A stretch of DNA of 6,705 bases from Aquirhabdus sp. (GCA_030150135.1 JASLGO010000094.1:1-6705), one strand, 5' to 3'. Positions 1 through 6,482 are shown, numbered from the stretch's first letter. Notes: generated by a model from the letters alone, not told the origin. Numbers and translations are program-made.

Positions 1-702
1 AATACGCTGGACATCAGACATAAATTTCTGATCACCCGTATGCGATGTAAATACAGGCGCAGTATGCGGCTTGGCCACCAAATTTAATGGCGCAGCAAGC
101 TGTTGCTCCAGCGCATCCAAGCGTGCAATAGCACGTTGATAAGCATCTGGCTCTTGGCTATCGGCGTGGGTAATCAGTGACAGCGTATCGCGCAAACTAT
201 CGAACACAATGACGGTATCAGAAACCATTAACCAGATATCAGGTAAATTGATTGGGTCAGCTTCAGGAATATTCTTTAACTTATGTTCAATATAACGCAC
301 CGAATCATAAGCAAAATAACCCACTAAACCACCGGTGAAATTAGGTAGTGCAGGTGTTTCCGAGACAGGTGGCGTTATAAAATTCTTTTGGAATTCACGA
401 ATAAACTCAAATGGATCAGCACAAGCGATGATCTCGACTGTCGCATTTGGATGCTGAACACGCATTTCGCCTTGACGATATTGCAATATAGTTCCAGAAC
501 CTAAACCAATGATGGAATAACGGCCCCAGCGTTCACCGCCTTGAACTGATTCAAACAAATAACGCGCACCATCAGAACCATTAGCACGTAGGCGAGCAAA
601 CACTGATACAGGCGTATCAGTATCAGCCAGGCGTTGACGAAATACAGGAATATGGCGATAGCCAACAGCCACCAACCGTTCAAACTCAGAAAGGTTCATC
701 AT
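1..702 (-). CDS. trpE: Anthranilate synthase component I, N-terminal part (truncated by window edge)
   Basis: TrpE makes anthranilate from chorismate, using ammonia delivered by the glutaminase subunit TrpG; it is the first committed step of tryptophan synthesis and is cytoplasmic. The visible 234 codons are the N-terminal region of the family. Residues 49-67 (LFESVQGGERWGRYSIIGL) match the LLES-type element known to take part in tryptophan feedback binding, with the Ser at residue 52. Residues 124-132 (GGLVGYFAY) are a second hallmark. The frame stays open to base 1, so the C-terminal chorismate-binding domain lies outside the window. Two ATG codons are adjacent (702-700 and 699-697); a weak GAG-type ribosome site lies about 10 nt upstream, and either ATG could be used. 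trpG is not visible here. The 130 bp upstream hold a leader ORF and hairpin that could attenuate this gene. PabB is a related alternative, but the N-terminal motifs favour TrpE. Confidence 0.93.
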   Translation of the reverse strand, partial: MMNLSEFERLVAVGYRHIPVFRQRLADTDTPVSVFARLRANGSDGARYLFESVQGGERWGRYSIIGLGSGTILQYRQGEMRVQHPNATVEIIACADPFEFIREFQKNFITPPVSETPALPNFTGGLVGYFAYDSVRYIEHKLKNIPEADPINLPDIWLMVSDTVIVFDSLRDTLSLITHADSQEPDAYQRAIARLDALEQQLAAPLNLVAKPHTAPVFTSHTGDQKFMSDVQRI

Positions 703-761
703 TTTATTTACTCATCTCAAATCAGGAAATCTTAGATACGCTTGGTACAAATCGCGCAAAC

Positions 762-788
762 AAAAAGCATCACCGCATGGTGAAACTT
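762..788 (-). terminator. Candidate attenuator hairpin in the trpE leader
   Basis: On the minus strand a 5-bp stem TCACC/GGTGA (783-779 with 774-770) closes an ATGC loop. AAG/CTT can extend it across a small internal loop. It is followed by the U-rich run TTTTTGTTTG (766-757). It lies between the stop of a 12-codon leader ORF and the trpE start, which is where an attenuator would sit. The stem is short, so termination strength is uncertain. No folding energy was computed. Confidence 0.4.
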
Positions 789-792
789 GCAA

Positions 793-831
793 TTAGCGAC
801 GCCAGCGCAACCCGCCTGTTGGATAAGTCAT
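793..831 (-). CDS. Putative trpE leader peptide, 12 residues
   Basis: A short ORF reading MTYPTGGLRWRR then TAA lies 90 bp upstream of trpE on the same strand. GAG sits 6 nt before its ATG (within TATAGAGAACATC), a reasonable ribosome site. It contains one Trp codon, three codons before the stop. A hairpin with a U-tract follows at once. Leader ORFs rich in Trp codons control trp genes by attenuation in many proteobacteria, but they usually carry two or three tandem Trp codons, so one codon is weak support. The role is inferred from position and layout. It could be a chance ORF; conservation in related genomes would decide. Confidence 0.4.
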   Translation of the reverse strand: MTYPTGGLRWRR

Positions 832-845
832 GATGTTCTCTATAA

Positions 846-886
846 CAAAAATAAGGAAAACGGCACTAAATCAAATCAGAGCCGTT
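846..886 (-). terminator. Possible weak terminator after gph
   Basis: Just after the gph stop, AACGGC (886-881) can pair with GCCGTT (864-859). After one T/T mismatch, CT/AG can add two more pairs, leaving a loop of about 10 nt. The downstream minus-strand sequence TTCCTTATTTTTG is T-rich but interrupted. This could be a leaky intrinsic terminator that separates gph from trpE. If the candidate promoter at 893-919 is real, it would instead be a hairpin near the 5' end of the trpE leader RNA. Confidence 0.4.
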
Positions 887-892
887 CGTTAA

Positions 893-919
893 TTTATAAT
901 AATTCAGCTAATGAATCAA
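893..919 (-). promoter_or_regulatory. Weak candidate promoter for the trpE leader transcript
   Basis: On the minus strand, TTGATT (919-914) and TATAAA (898-893) resemble -35 and -10 boxes, with a short 15-nt spacer. They overlap the 3' end of gph and would place a start near 886, upstream of the leader ORF. The match is modest and the region is AT-rich, so this is only a candidate; trpE could also be reached by read-through from gph. Confidence 0.2.
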
Positions 920-1583
920 GCACCAGATCAGGCTCACAGTATGCGATAGGTTCACCGTGATTATAGCCGTAGCGCACCGCAATACAGGGCACAGAAGCTG
1001 CATGTGCAGACTCGATATCATTGCGAGAATCACCAATCATCACCGCATGGTTTGCTTGAACTCCAAAATGCGACAAGGCATGTAGAATTGGTGCAGGATG
1101 TGGCTTGCGATGTTCGAGACTATCACCACCCAAAATTAATGAAAAATCACCCAAGAGATTTAAAGCTTTCAACAGCTTTAAGGTCGACGCATAGGGTTTA
1201 TTGGTAATACAGGCGACATGTAGTTTATTTTTATGACACCAATCCAAAAACTCTCGCACACCAGCATAAACTGTGCTATCCACACAGACCTCATCTTGAT
1301 AATGCTTCAAGAACGAAGTCAGTAACTCATCATGTCGCTCTTGTGCAATTCCACGACACTCGCGAACACACTGAATCAAACGACTTGCACCACGCCCCAC
1401 CCATAACCGCACTTGTGCATTAGTGACAGGATCAACGCCGATATCATAAAGTGCAAAATTTACAGCACGCATAATATCTGCCGCCGAATCAACCAAAGTT
1501 CCATCTAAATCAAAAAATACAGCTTGGATATGCTCAAAATGAGCAAGTGAAACACCTTTTTTAGTGCTGATAGCTTGTGACAT
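894..1583 (-). CDS. gph: Phosphoglycolate phosphatase, HAD superfamily
   Basis: The predicted 229-residue cytoplasmic enzyme hydrolyses 2-phosphoglycolate, a product of oxidative DNA repair, to glycolate. All HAD motifs are visible: motif I DLDGTLVDS with nucleophile D25 and acid/base D27, motif II T127 in CITNKP, motif III K160 in HRKPHP, and motif IV GDSRND with D185 and D189. The segment between motif I and motif II fits the helical cap of the Gph/PGP subfamily. I place the start at the ATG at 1583 because a strong AAGGAG lies 6 nt upstream; the GTG at 1613 would put that ribosome site inside the coding sequence. Length is normal for Gph. It follows gspD by 94 bp and precedes trpE by about 190 bp, all in one direction. 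A related HAD phosphatase with another sugar-phosphate substrate cannot be excluded. Confidence 0.88.
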   Translation of the reverse strand: MSQAISTKKGVSLAHFEHIQAVFFDLDGTLVDSAADIMRAVNFALYDIGVDPVTNAQVRLWVGRGASRLIQCVRECRGIAQERHDELLTSFLKHYQDEVCVDSTVYAGVREFLDWCHKNKLHVACITNKPYASTLKLLKALNLLGDFSLILGGDSLEHRKPHPAPILHALSHFGVQANHAVMIGDSRNDIESAHAASVPCIAVRYGYNHGEPIAYCEPDLVLDSLAELL

Positions 1584-1621
1584 TGGATACTCCTTTTTTA
1601 TAGAAGATCTCACTTCACAAC

Positions 1622-1650
1622 AGCCGCGTCAAGCCGCCAAAGTCGCGGCT
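1622..1650 (-). other. GC-rich intergenic hairpin between gspD and gph
   Basis: A perfect 7-bp inverted repeat, AGCCGCG (1622-1628) and CGCGGCT (1644-1650), encloses a 15-nt loop. It begins 28 bp after the gspD stop and ends 39 bp before the gph start. No T-tract follows on the minus strand, so it is not a canonical intrinsic terminator. It could be an mRNA-stabilising or processing hairpin at the gspD 3' end. Confidence 0.5.
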
Positions 1651-1677
1651 TGTGCAAATGGCGTTGCATTAGGTTGA

Positions 1678-3912
1678 TTAATTGTTTCCTTTGGGTGCTA
1701 TCGCAACAGGCGTTTCAACATCTGCAGGTTGTTGCGTTGATGCTTTGTGCTTATTCAAATTCGACTTCAACGCAGAAGTGAGGACAGGATTCACGCCAAC
1801 AGCAGCCTGTGTATACACCTGATTCACATCTAACGGCAATCGACTAAAACCACCCTTCGGATCAAGCTCTAGCTGTAGAACTCGAATCTGATCATATCGC
1901 TCTTGACTCAAGCTATCTGCATTATTTCCATCACGTAAGATTGTCGGCTGCAAGAAAATCAATAAGTTATTTTTGCTATAAGAATTTGCTTTAGAGCGGA
2001 AGAGTGCACCTAACAAAGGAATGCTACCTAAGCCAGGTACAGCGTTCACAGATTGTGTATTATCGTCCTGCATCATCCCACCCAACACAATCGTTTGTCC
2101 GTTATCCGCAAGGACTGTGGTTTTAACCGAACGCTTACTGGTCACAACATCTGATGTCGTTGCAGTCAAGCTACTCGTGGGAACGATCGCAGAGACTTCT
2201 TGCTCAATTTCCAAACGCAATGTACCACCCTCACCAATGTGTGGCGTGACTTTAAGTGTCACACCCACATCCTTACGTTCAACCGTTGTGAATGGGGTTG
2301 TTGTCCCTCCAACCGAAGCAGTTGTTGCGGTAGATCCTGTAATAAATGGCACATTCTGACCCACAATCATTTCTGCTTTTACATTATCTAGTGCCATCAC
2401 CGAAGGTACAGAAATCAGATTTGCACCACTCGTAGTATTCAACGCATTAATTAGGGCACCATAGAATGAGGTTTGACCTGCGCTATTTGTCGAGCTTTTA
2501 CCTAAAGCGAGTAATGCACCATCTGGCGCACTAATTGAGCTATAGCTTTTCGATGCGACAGCACTTGCAATATTTGCAACACTAGCGCCTGCATTACTAA
2601 AGTTAATCAACCCAACACCGCTCGTTAGATTGCCTAACGCCCACTGCACACCAAGTTGCTCAACATTACTTCCAGAGACTTCAACAATGGCTGCCTGAAT
2701 CAAAACTTGCGCACGACGCACATCCAATTGCTCAATCGTACTTCCAATCTCACGCATCATCGTCGGATCAGCTTTGACCACAACTGCATTTAACTCTTCG
2801 TTGGCAATGATACTCACACCATTCGCAGAAAAAACTGTCGGCGTACTACTGCTACTACTCGTTGATGTACTATTTGAGCTTGAATTTGTTGTATTACTTG
2901 AACTTGTATCGCTTGGCATACTCGTTGAAGGTGTACTGCTGCTCGCAGAATAACCATTCGACTTAGAACTTCCACCTCCCGAAATCAATCCTTGCAACAT
3001 CGTTGCCATAGATTTTGCACTTGCATTTTTGAGATGGAATACATGCATTCCTCCCAAAATATCGCGCGGAGGAACATCAAGTTGGCTAACAAGTGTTTTG
3101 ATTCGTTGACGCGCCCTATCATCACCTTTGACTAACAGTCGATTATTGCGACTGTCCGCAATAATCCGTAATCTCGAACCACGCACATCCTTAGTCACAG
3201 AAGTTGCAGTTAACGCATCAATCTGAGTAATCAAATCATCAACATTGGTTTCTTTCAGAGAAATGACTTCCAGCTTGTCATCCGCACCTCCATCCAAAGA
3301 ACGAACCAACCCAGCCAATTGTTCAATACTACCCGCACGATCTGACACGATCAGCGCATTAGTGCCAGGAACCGCAGCCAAGTGCGCAAACTGCGACATC
3401 AACGGACGTATCGCAGGCACCAAATCATTTGGATTAGTGTTATCGAGCCAGATCACCCGAGTCACAACACCATCACCACGCGCTTTATTACGGAAATCAA
3501 AAGGGACGCCTGATTGTTTAGCATTGACATCTGGAACCAACTTAATCGTATTCCCAGATGGAATCGCAACCACACCATTGACATTCAAGACACCTTGAAA
3601 CAAGTCATAAACCTGATCACGATTCAAGGCTTTATTGGAAATAACAGTCACATTACCTTTCACTCGTGGATCAACCGCAAAATTCTTACCCGTAATATCC
3701 GCAACTTCAGACACGAATGCGTTGATATCTGCATTCATCAAATTAATCTTCCAAGTCTGCGCAAATGCAGGAAGCGCTAACATGGTGAGTAACGGCAGCG
3801 CAACCCAGCGTGTAGAACGACGAGTTGTATTGATCTTTGGCATCATATCCTGCAAATCCATTGGCATTAATCGTGGTTGTGGTCTGGCTTGTGGTATCTT
3901 TGACTTCGTCAT
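1678..3912 (-). CDS. gspD: Type II secretion system secretin GspD
   Basis: The protein forms the multimeric outer-membrane channel through which folded periplasmic proteins leave the cell. The 744 residues show, in order: a basic N-terminus and hydrophobic signal segment (about 36-51, likely cut after ALPAFA), N0 domain (about 52-128), N1 (about 145-208), N2 (about 213-280), N3 (about 288-397) interrupted by a Ser/Thr/Asn-rich stretch at about 311-359, and the secretin barrel domain (about 400-660). Family hallmarks are VPFITGS in the gate region (521-527), VGVTLKVTPHI (549-559) and VPGLGSIPLLGALFRS (625-640). The C-terminal 80 residues may contact a pilotin, which is not seen here. The start at 3912 has only a weak AGAAG; in-frame ATGs at 3846 and 3843 follow an AGGA and would give a more typical signal peptide. 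It lies 41 bp after gspC, so the two are almost surely cotranscribed. Confidence 0.96.
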   Translation of the reverse strand: MTKSKIPQARPQPRLMPMDLQDMMPKINTTRRSTRWVALPLLTMLALPAFAQTWKINLMNADINAFVSEVADITGKNFAVDPRVKGNVTVISNKALNRDQVYDLFQGVLNVNGVVAIPSGNTIKLVPDVNAKQSGVPFDFRNKARGDGVVTRVIWLDNTNPNDLVPAIRPLMSQFAHLAAVPGTNALIVSDRAGSIEQLAGLVRSLDGGADDKLEVISLKETNVDDLITQIDALTATSVTKDVRGSRLRIIADSRNNRLLVKGDDRARQRIKTLVSQLDVPPRDILGGMHVFHLKNASAKSMATMLQGLISGGGSSKSNGYSASSSTPSTSMPSDTSSSNTTNSSSNSTSTSSSSSTPTVFSANGVSIIANEELNAVVVKADPTMMREIGSTIEQLDVRRAQVLIQAAIVEVSGSNVEQLGVQWALGNLTSGVGLINFSNAGASVANIASAVASKSYSSISAPDGALLALGKSSTNSAGQTSFYGALINALNTTSGANLISVPSVMALDNVKAEMIVGQNVPFITGSTATTASVGGTTTPFTTVERKDVGVTLKVTPHIGEGGTLRLEIEQEVSAIVPTSSLTATTSDVVTSKRSVKTTVLADNGQTIVLGGMMQDDNTQSVNAVPGLGSIPLLGALFRSKANSYSKNNLLIFLQPTILRDGNNADSLSQERYDQIRVLQLELDPKGGFSRLPLDVNQVYTQAAVGVNPVLTSALKSNLNKHKASTQQPADVETPVAIAPKGNN
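2836..2982 (-). repeat. Ser/Thr/Asn-rich low-complexity tract within gspD
   Basis: Codons 311-359 of gspD encode a run dominated by Ser, Thr and Asn, with many AGT, AGC and TCN codons in near-repeat order. It sits inside N3, where secretins of this family carry a variable disordered loop facing the channel lumen. The codon redundancy could allow length change by slippage. Confidence 0.65.
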
Positions 3913-3953
3913 TTTAATCTTCTGAAACTCAGTAATATCTTAGGCAACGAACT

Positions 3954-4796
3954 TTAAAAGTTCTGCTGTATGGTTAATGTTTGATCGCCACGTTGAATTT
4001 GGACTTGGGCGCTATGACTTTGCTGCACTTGTTGCAACAATTGTGCGTCATTGGCAGGGTTTCCAACGGGTTGTCCATTGATTGAAATCACCCGATCTCC
4101 AGCACGCAATCCCATCTGATTACGCACATTTGCAGGAGCACTATTCGTGACTTCATAACCATGTCCGCCTCGTCCTGTCATTGCCAAACCCATCTGACTC
4201 AAATAAGCATTTGGATTTGTTTTCATCTGACGAATGGCATCATCCAAAGCATTTTGTGCCTGCTGATTTGGATTTTGTGGTTGAAAAGCGGGATTAGGGG
4301 CAATCATTGCGTTTGAAGCTGAAGTATTACTATCACCAAACTTCAGAGTTTGCATCGTACCATCATCACGTTGTAGTGACACTTGATTCCAACTTACACT
4401 CGCAAGTTGATAGTTTGTCCCTTCGATTCTTTGTCCAACTCGATAACGCGTAGACGCATTTTTGACATTGATCACTGCCGCAGAAAGACTATCTGGTTGC
4501 GCAACAAAAACACCTTCTAACTGCATGGGCACATCAGGCTGTGAATTTCCGCTGGCTGAACCATGTTCCGCAAACAATCTGAACCCAATAATATTTGGCA
4601 CATTATTCGTCACAGCACCACCCAACATCACTGTACGTGCTTGTGGTGCTGTCGGTGGATTCACAAACAGCCAGAACATGCTTGCAAGCTGCCAACATAA
4701 CCAAATCACACCAACAAACAATAGCCACGGTGCAACAGAATCTAAAGAGGACCACGAAAAAGTCGAAGGACGAATTTTTTTCAAACGACTAGCCAT
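3954..4796 (-). CDS. gspC: Type II secretion system inner-membrane connector GspC, PDZ type
   Basis: GspC links the inner-membrane platform to the secretin and helps select substrates. The 280 residues show a short basic cytoplasmic end (1-20), one membrane segment (about 21-45, WLLFVGVIWLCW onward), a periplasmic homology region (about 68-155, with MQLEGVFVAQ and RVGQRI), an Asn/Gln/Pro-rich linker (about 160-185), and a C-terminal PDZ domain (about 200-280) with GLRAGDRVISINGQPVGN. The homology region is known in the family to bind the N0 domain of GspD, whose gene follows 41 bp downstream. The ATG at 4796 directly abuts the gspN stop (TAAATG), which suggests translational coupling; no strong ribosome site precedes it apart from a G-rich GGGGGCG. 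Length and domain order are typical of PDZ-containing GspC. Confidence 0.93.
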   Translation of the reverse strand: MASRLKKIRPSTFSWSSLDSVAPWLLFVGVIWLCWQLASMFWLFVNPPTAPQARTVMLGGAVTNNVPNIIGFRLFAEHGSASGNSQPDVPMQLEGVFVAQPDSLSAAVINVKNASTRYRVGQRIEGTNYQLASVSWNQVSLQRDDGTMQTLKFGDSNTSASNAMIAPNPAFQPQNPNQQAQNALDDAIRQMKTNPNAYLSQMGLAMTGRGGHGYEVTNSAPANVRNQMGLRAGDRVISINGQPVGNPANDAQLLQQVQQSHSAQVQIQRGDQTLTIQQNF

Positions 4797-5579
4797 TTAC
4801 ATCGCCCCCAAACTACTGAGTGGCTGACGCACAGCAATGACCGCCGTATCTAATCCGGCTTGCCCATGATAGCCAGCCACGTTTAAAAGTAGCCGCTGGG
4901 TCAATTGCACATCTAACATCATATCTTTTTGTGTAGCACTTTGACCTGAAAGATAAAAATCACCCATACGCTCTTTTTGTCCATTGGTCAGTGCGAAATG
5001 TACTCGATCACGATCTAAAGAAAGTCCACCGAGCAACGGCGGTAGGGTTGCACGCTCAACACGACCTTCATAAGGATAACCAAGCAAACCGCCGCCCCAA
5101 CTCAACTGACCGTCAACTGAAGAAAATGCACCACTGGCATACTGATCAATCGAAAGATTTTTCACAATGATTGGGCTACTCGGCCACTGCCAAGGAATCA
5201 GTGCTTGTAAAGTTTCTGGCTGAATGTTGCCATTGAGTGAATCGATATGCCAATGATTGGGACTACGCGCAACAATGGCTTGCAACTGTGTATCGCCTGT
5301 TTTCAAAGTGACATTGGCACTGACTCTAAAAAACAATAACATCCAAGGACGTGTCTGCCACGAGATCACGCCTTGTGCATCCTTGTAATGCCAATCACCC
5401 TGCCCATGCCACAAATTGCCACTCACATTATCCAGATAGGGATTATTAGGCATTACGCGCGCAATAACCCACGCTGCAGGTAACTGCAACATGATAAATG
5501 ACAGCAGTATTACTGATGCGAAAGCCCACCAATATCCACTCGGTCTGTTTTTTTTATTCAACGGCACAACTCGGCTCAC
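4797..5579 (-). CDS. gspN: Type II secretion system protein GspN
   Basis: GspN is an accessory bitopic inner-membrane protein present in only some type II systems; its exact role is unclear. The product has a basic N-terminus, one membrane segment (about residues 16-39, YWWAFASVILLSF onward) and a periplasmic part with the family-like NVSGNLWHGQG element (51-61) and LSWGGGLLGYPYEG. I chose the GTG at 5579, giving 260 residues, because GGTGAG sits 6 nt upstream. The same frame also opens at a TTG at 5627 (276 residues) with no ribosome site, and at a TTG at 5561 nearer the membrane segment. No ATG start exists in frame near the N-terminus. The stop is contiguous with the gspC ATG, so gspN leads the gspN-gspC-gspD unit. 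Identity rests on family features and this context. Confidence 0.87.
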   Translation of the reverse strand: MSRVVPLNKKNRPSGYWWAFASVILLSFIMLQLPAAWVIARVMPNNPYLDNVSGNLWHGQGDWHYKDAQGVISWQTRPWMLLFFRVSANVTLKTGDTQLQAIVARSPNHWHIDSLNGNIQPETLQALIPWQWPSSPIIVKNLSIDQYASGAFSSVDGQLSWGGGLLGYPYEGRVERATLPPLLGGLSLDRDRVHFALTNGQKERMGDFYLSGQSATQKDMMLDVQLTQRLLLNVAGYHGQAGLDTAVIAVRQPLSSLGAM

Positions 5580-5662
5580 AAACCACTCACCCAAAATAAA
5601 ATCATCCTGACCCTCGATTATGCGCAATAATCATGACAAACAGAATCCCTAAATCACATTCT

Positions 5663-5680
5663 TCTATCGATCTATCTATC
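5663..5680. repeat. Short imperfect TCTA tandem repeat
   Basis: Four and a half tetranucleotide units (TCTA, with one TCGA variant) lie about 85 bp upstream of the proposed gspN start. The tract is short and non-coding. It could be chance or a small slippage-prone spacer in the gspN leader. Confidence 0.5.
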
Positions 5681-5691
5681 CATTACACTAA

Positions 5692-5700
5692 ATTACAACA
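5692..5700 (-). promoter_or_regulatory. Weak candidate extended -10 promoter for gspNCD
   Basis: On the minus strand TGTTGTAAT matches an extended -10 (TG, one base, then TGTAAT, five of six to consensus) with no clear -35 box. It lies between the hns terminator and gspN, so it is suitably placed to drive the secretion genes. A second possible -10, CATAAT (5622-5617), is closer and would exclude the TTG start at 5627. Neither is firm. Confidence 0.2.
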
Positions 5701-5730
5701 TCAAAAAAGACTTTCATTCACAAATGCATA

Positions 5731-5760
5731 AAAAAACACCCGAAGAATTCGAGTGTTTTA
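5731..5760 (-). terminator. Intrinsic terminator of the hns-family gene
   Basis: On the minus strand AAAACAC (5759-5753) pairs with GTGTTTT (5739-5733); a U-G wobble and CGAA/TTCG extend the stem to a 3-nt loop. A run of T follows (GTGTTTTTTTATG). It lies 44 bp after the hns stop and separates it from gspN. The wobble pairs only in the minus-strand RNA; on the plus strand it is a C-A mismatch, so minus is the better orientation. Confidence 0.8.
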
Positions 5761-5803
5761 TTCGCAACCAATCACATCTTTGAACGATATTGATTTATAA
5801 CTA

Positions 5804-6139
5804 TCAGATTAGAAAATCTTCTTTTTTAGCACCTGTTGCCATTTTGGCAGCCAACCAGCGTGGAGGCTTACCGCGACCAGTCCATGTTTCACTGGTATTA
5901 TCTGGATTACGATAACGTGCTTCGACAGGTTTACGCGTCGTAGAATGGTTACGACCCGCGCGTGCTCGTCCAGCAGTAATTAACTCTTCTAAAGTCATAT
6001 TCAGTTCACGTGCAATTTTTTCAATTTGGGCATAACCCTCTTTAATTGCATCAACATATTTAGTCTCTACTAAACTTTCTGCTTCGCTAATCACACGTTT
6101 AAGCTCTGCAACAGAAAGATGACTCAAATCGGTACTCAT
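5804..6139 (-). CDS. hns: H-NS family nucleoid-associated protein
   Basis: This small DNA-binding protein is expected to coat AT-rich DNA and silence genes, often horizontally acquired ones. The 111 residues have an acidic/basic heptad-like N-terminus fit for coiled-coil oligomerisation (about 1-60, with LKRVISEAE and IEKIARELNMT), a basic linker (57-75, RARAGRNHSTTRK), and the C-terminal H-NS DNA-binding domain (about 75-111). That domain contains the YRNP opening (76-79) and TWTGRGKPPRWL (85-96), whose GRGKPP loop corresponds to the minor-groove QGR-type motif. Length is usual for this subfamily. The ATG at 6139 is preceded by GATGGA about 8 nt upstream. The gene is monocistronic: it has its own candidate promoter and a terminator. 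Paralogues of H-NS are common, so whether this is the main chromosomal copy cannot be told from the window. Confidence 0.93.
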   Translation of the reverse strand: MSTDLSHLSVAELKRVISEAESLVETKYVDAIKEGYAQIEKIARELNMTLEELITAGRARAGRNHSTTRKPVEARYRNPDNTSETWTGRGKPPRWLAAKMATGAKKEDFLI

Positions 6140-6162
6140 AATGCTATTCCATCAATAATGTG

Positions 6163-6190
6163 AATATATAACTGATAATTTTTTAAACAA
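6163..6190 (-). promoter_or_regulatory. Candidate sigma70-type promoter of the hns-family gene
   Basis: On the minus strand TTGTTT (6190-6185) and TATATT (6168-6163) are separated by 16 nt. The -10 matches five of six consensus bases and the -35 three. Transcription would begin near 6156, giving a 5' leader of about 17 nt that holds the GATGGA ribosome site. Another pair, TTGAAG (6211-6206) and TTTAAA (6188-6183), with 17 nt between, is a weaker alternative. Confidence 0.4.
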
Positions 6191-6400
6191 CGGCGACTGT
6201 TGTACTTCAAGTTTTATACATCAACTTCATTAATATTTCTATTAAAAAACTCATGCGTTCAATATTATTTATTTGACTACGTTTAAATACTATATCTATT
6301 TTTATCACTTTTCTTGAAGTATATCTAAATAAACACGCTAAAAACTTACCATTACAATAAATACTGTTAAATAGATCACATTATTATCTAAATTTGATAT
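6191..6400. other. AT-rich non-coding spacer upstream of hns
   Basis: The spacer between the hns start (6139) and the stop of the right-edge gene (6483) is 343 bp. Its outer ends hold the hns promoter candidate and a terminator; the rest is strongly AT-rich with long A/T runs. I see no ORF with a ribosome site, no tRNA and no clear RNA gene. The composition suits curved DNA or H-NS self-binding, which is an inference from known autoregulation in this family. Confidence 0.5.
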
Positions 6401-6431
6401 AAAAAAGCCCTTAGTCTATAAGGGCTTTTTT
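6401..6431 (-). terminator. Strong intrinsic terminator, perfect 13-bp stem
   Basis: A perfect inverted repeat (6401-6413 with 6419-6431) has a GCCC/GGGC core flanked by six A and six T and a 5-nt loop GTCTA. It lies 51 bp after the stop of the right-edge gene. Because both flanks are A/T runs it could stop transcription from either side, though no plus-strand gene reaches it. Confidence 0.88.
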
Positions 6432-6482
6432 AAAAACAAATACATTACAACTCAACAAACCAAGCTCTTCAGAATATGTTTT

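Noticed and set aside
501..683. 60-codon minus-strand ORF
   Set aside because: It is an alternative frame inside trpE, whose translated frame has clear family motifs.
1004..1207. 67-codon plus-strand ORF
   Set aside because: Antisense to gph, no ribosome site and low-complexity content; gph has all its catalytic motifs.
1584..1613. GTG start at 1613 for gph
   Set aside because: It would place the strong AAGGAG ribosome site inside the coding sequence; the ATG at 1583 is spaced correctly from it.
2021..3925. Several plus-strand ORFs of 63-117 codons
   Set aside because: All lie antisense to the intact gspD and show no recognisable domain; they are a by-product of its codon usage.
4462..4827. 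Plus-strand ORFs of 121 and 65 codons
   Set aside because: Antisense to gspC, with no family features.
6207..6254. 15-residue minus-strand ORF upstream of hns
   Set aside because: No ribosome site and AT-rich content typical of chance.
6203..6321. 9-bp inverted repeat TACTTCAAG (6203-6211) and CTTGAAGTA (6313-6321)
   Set aside because: Arms about 100 bp apart in AT-rich DNA; such a match is expected by chance and forms no compact hairpin.
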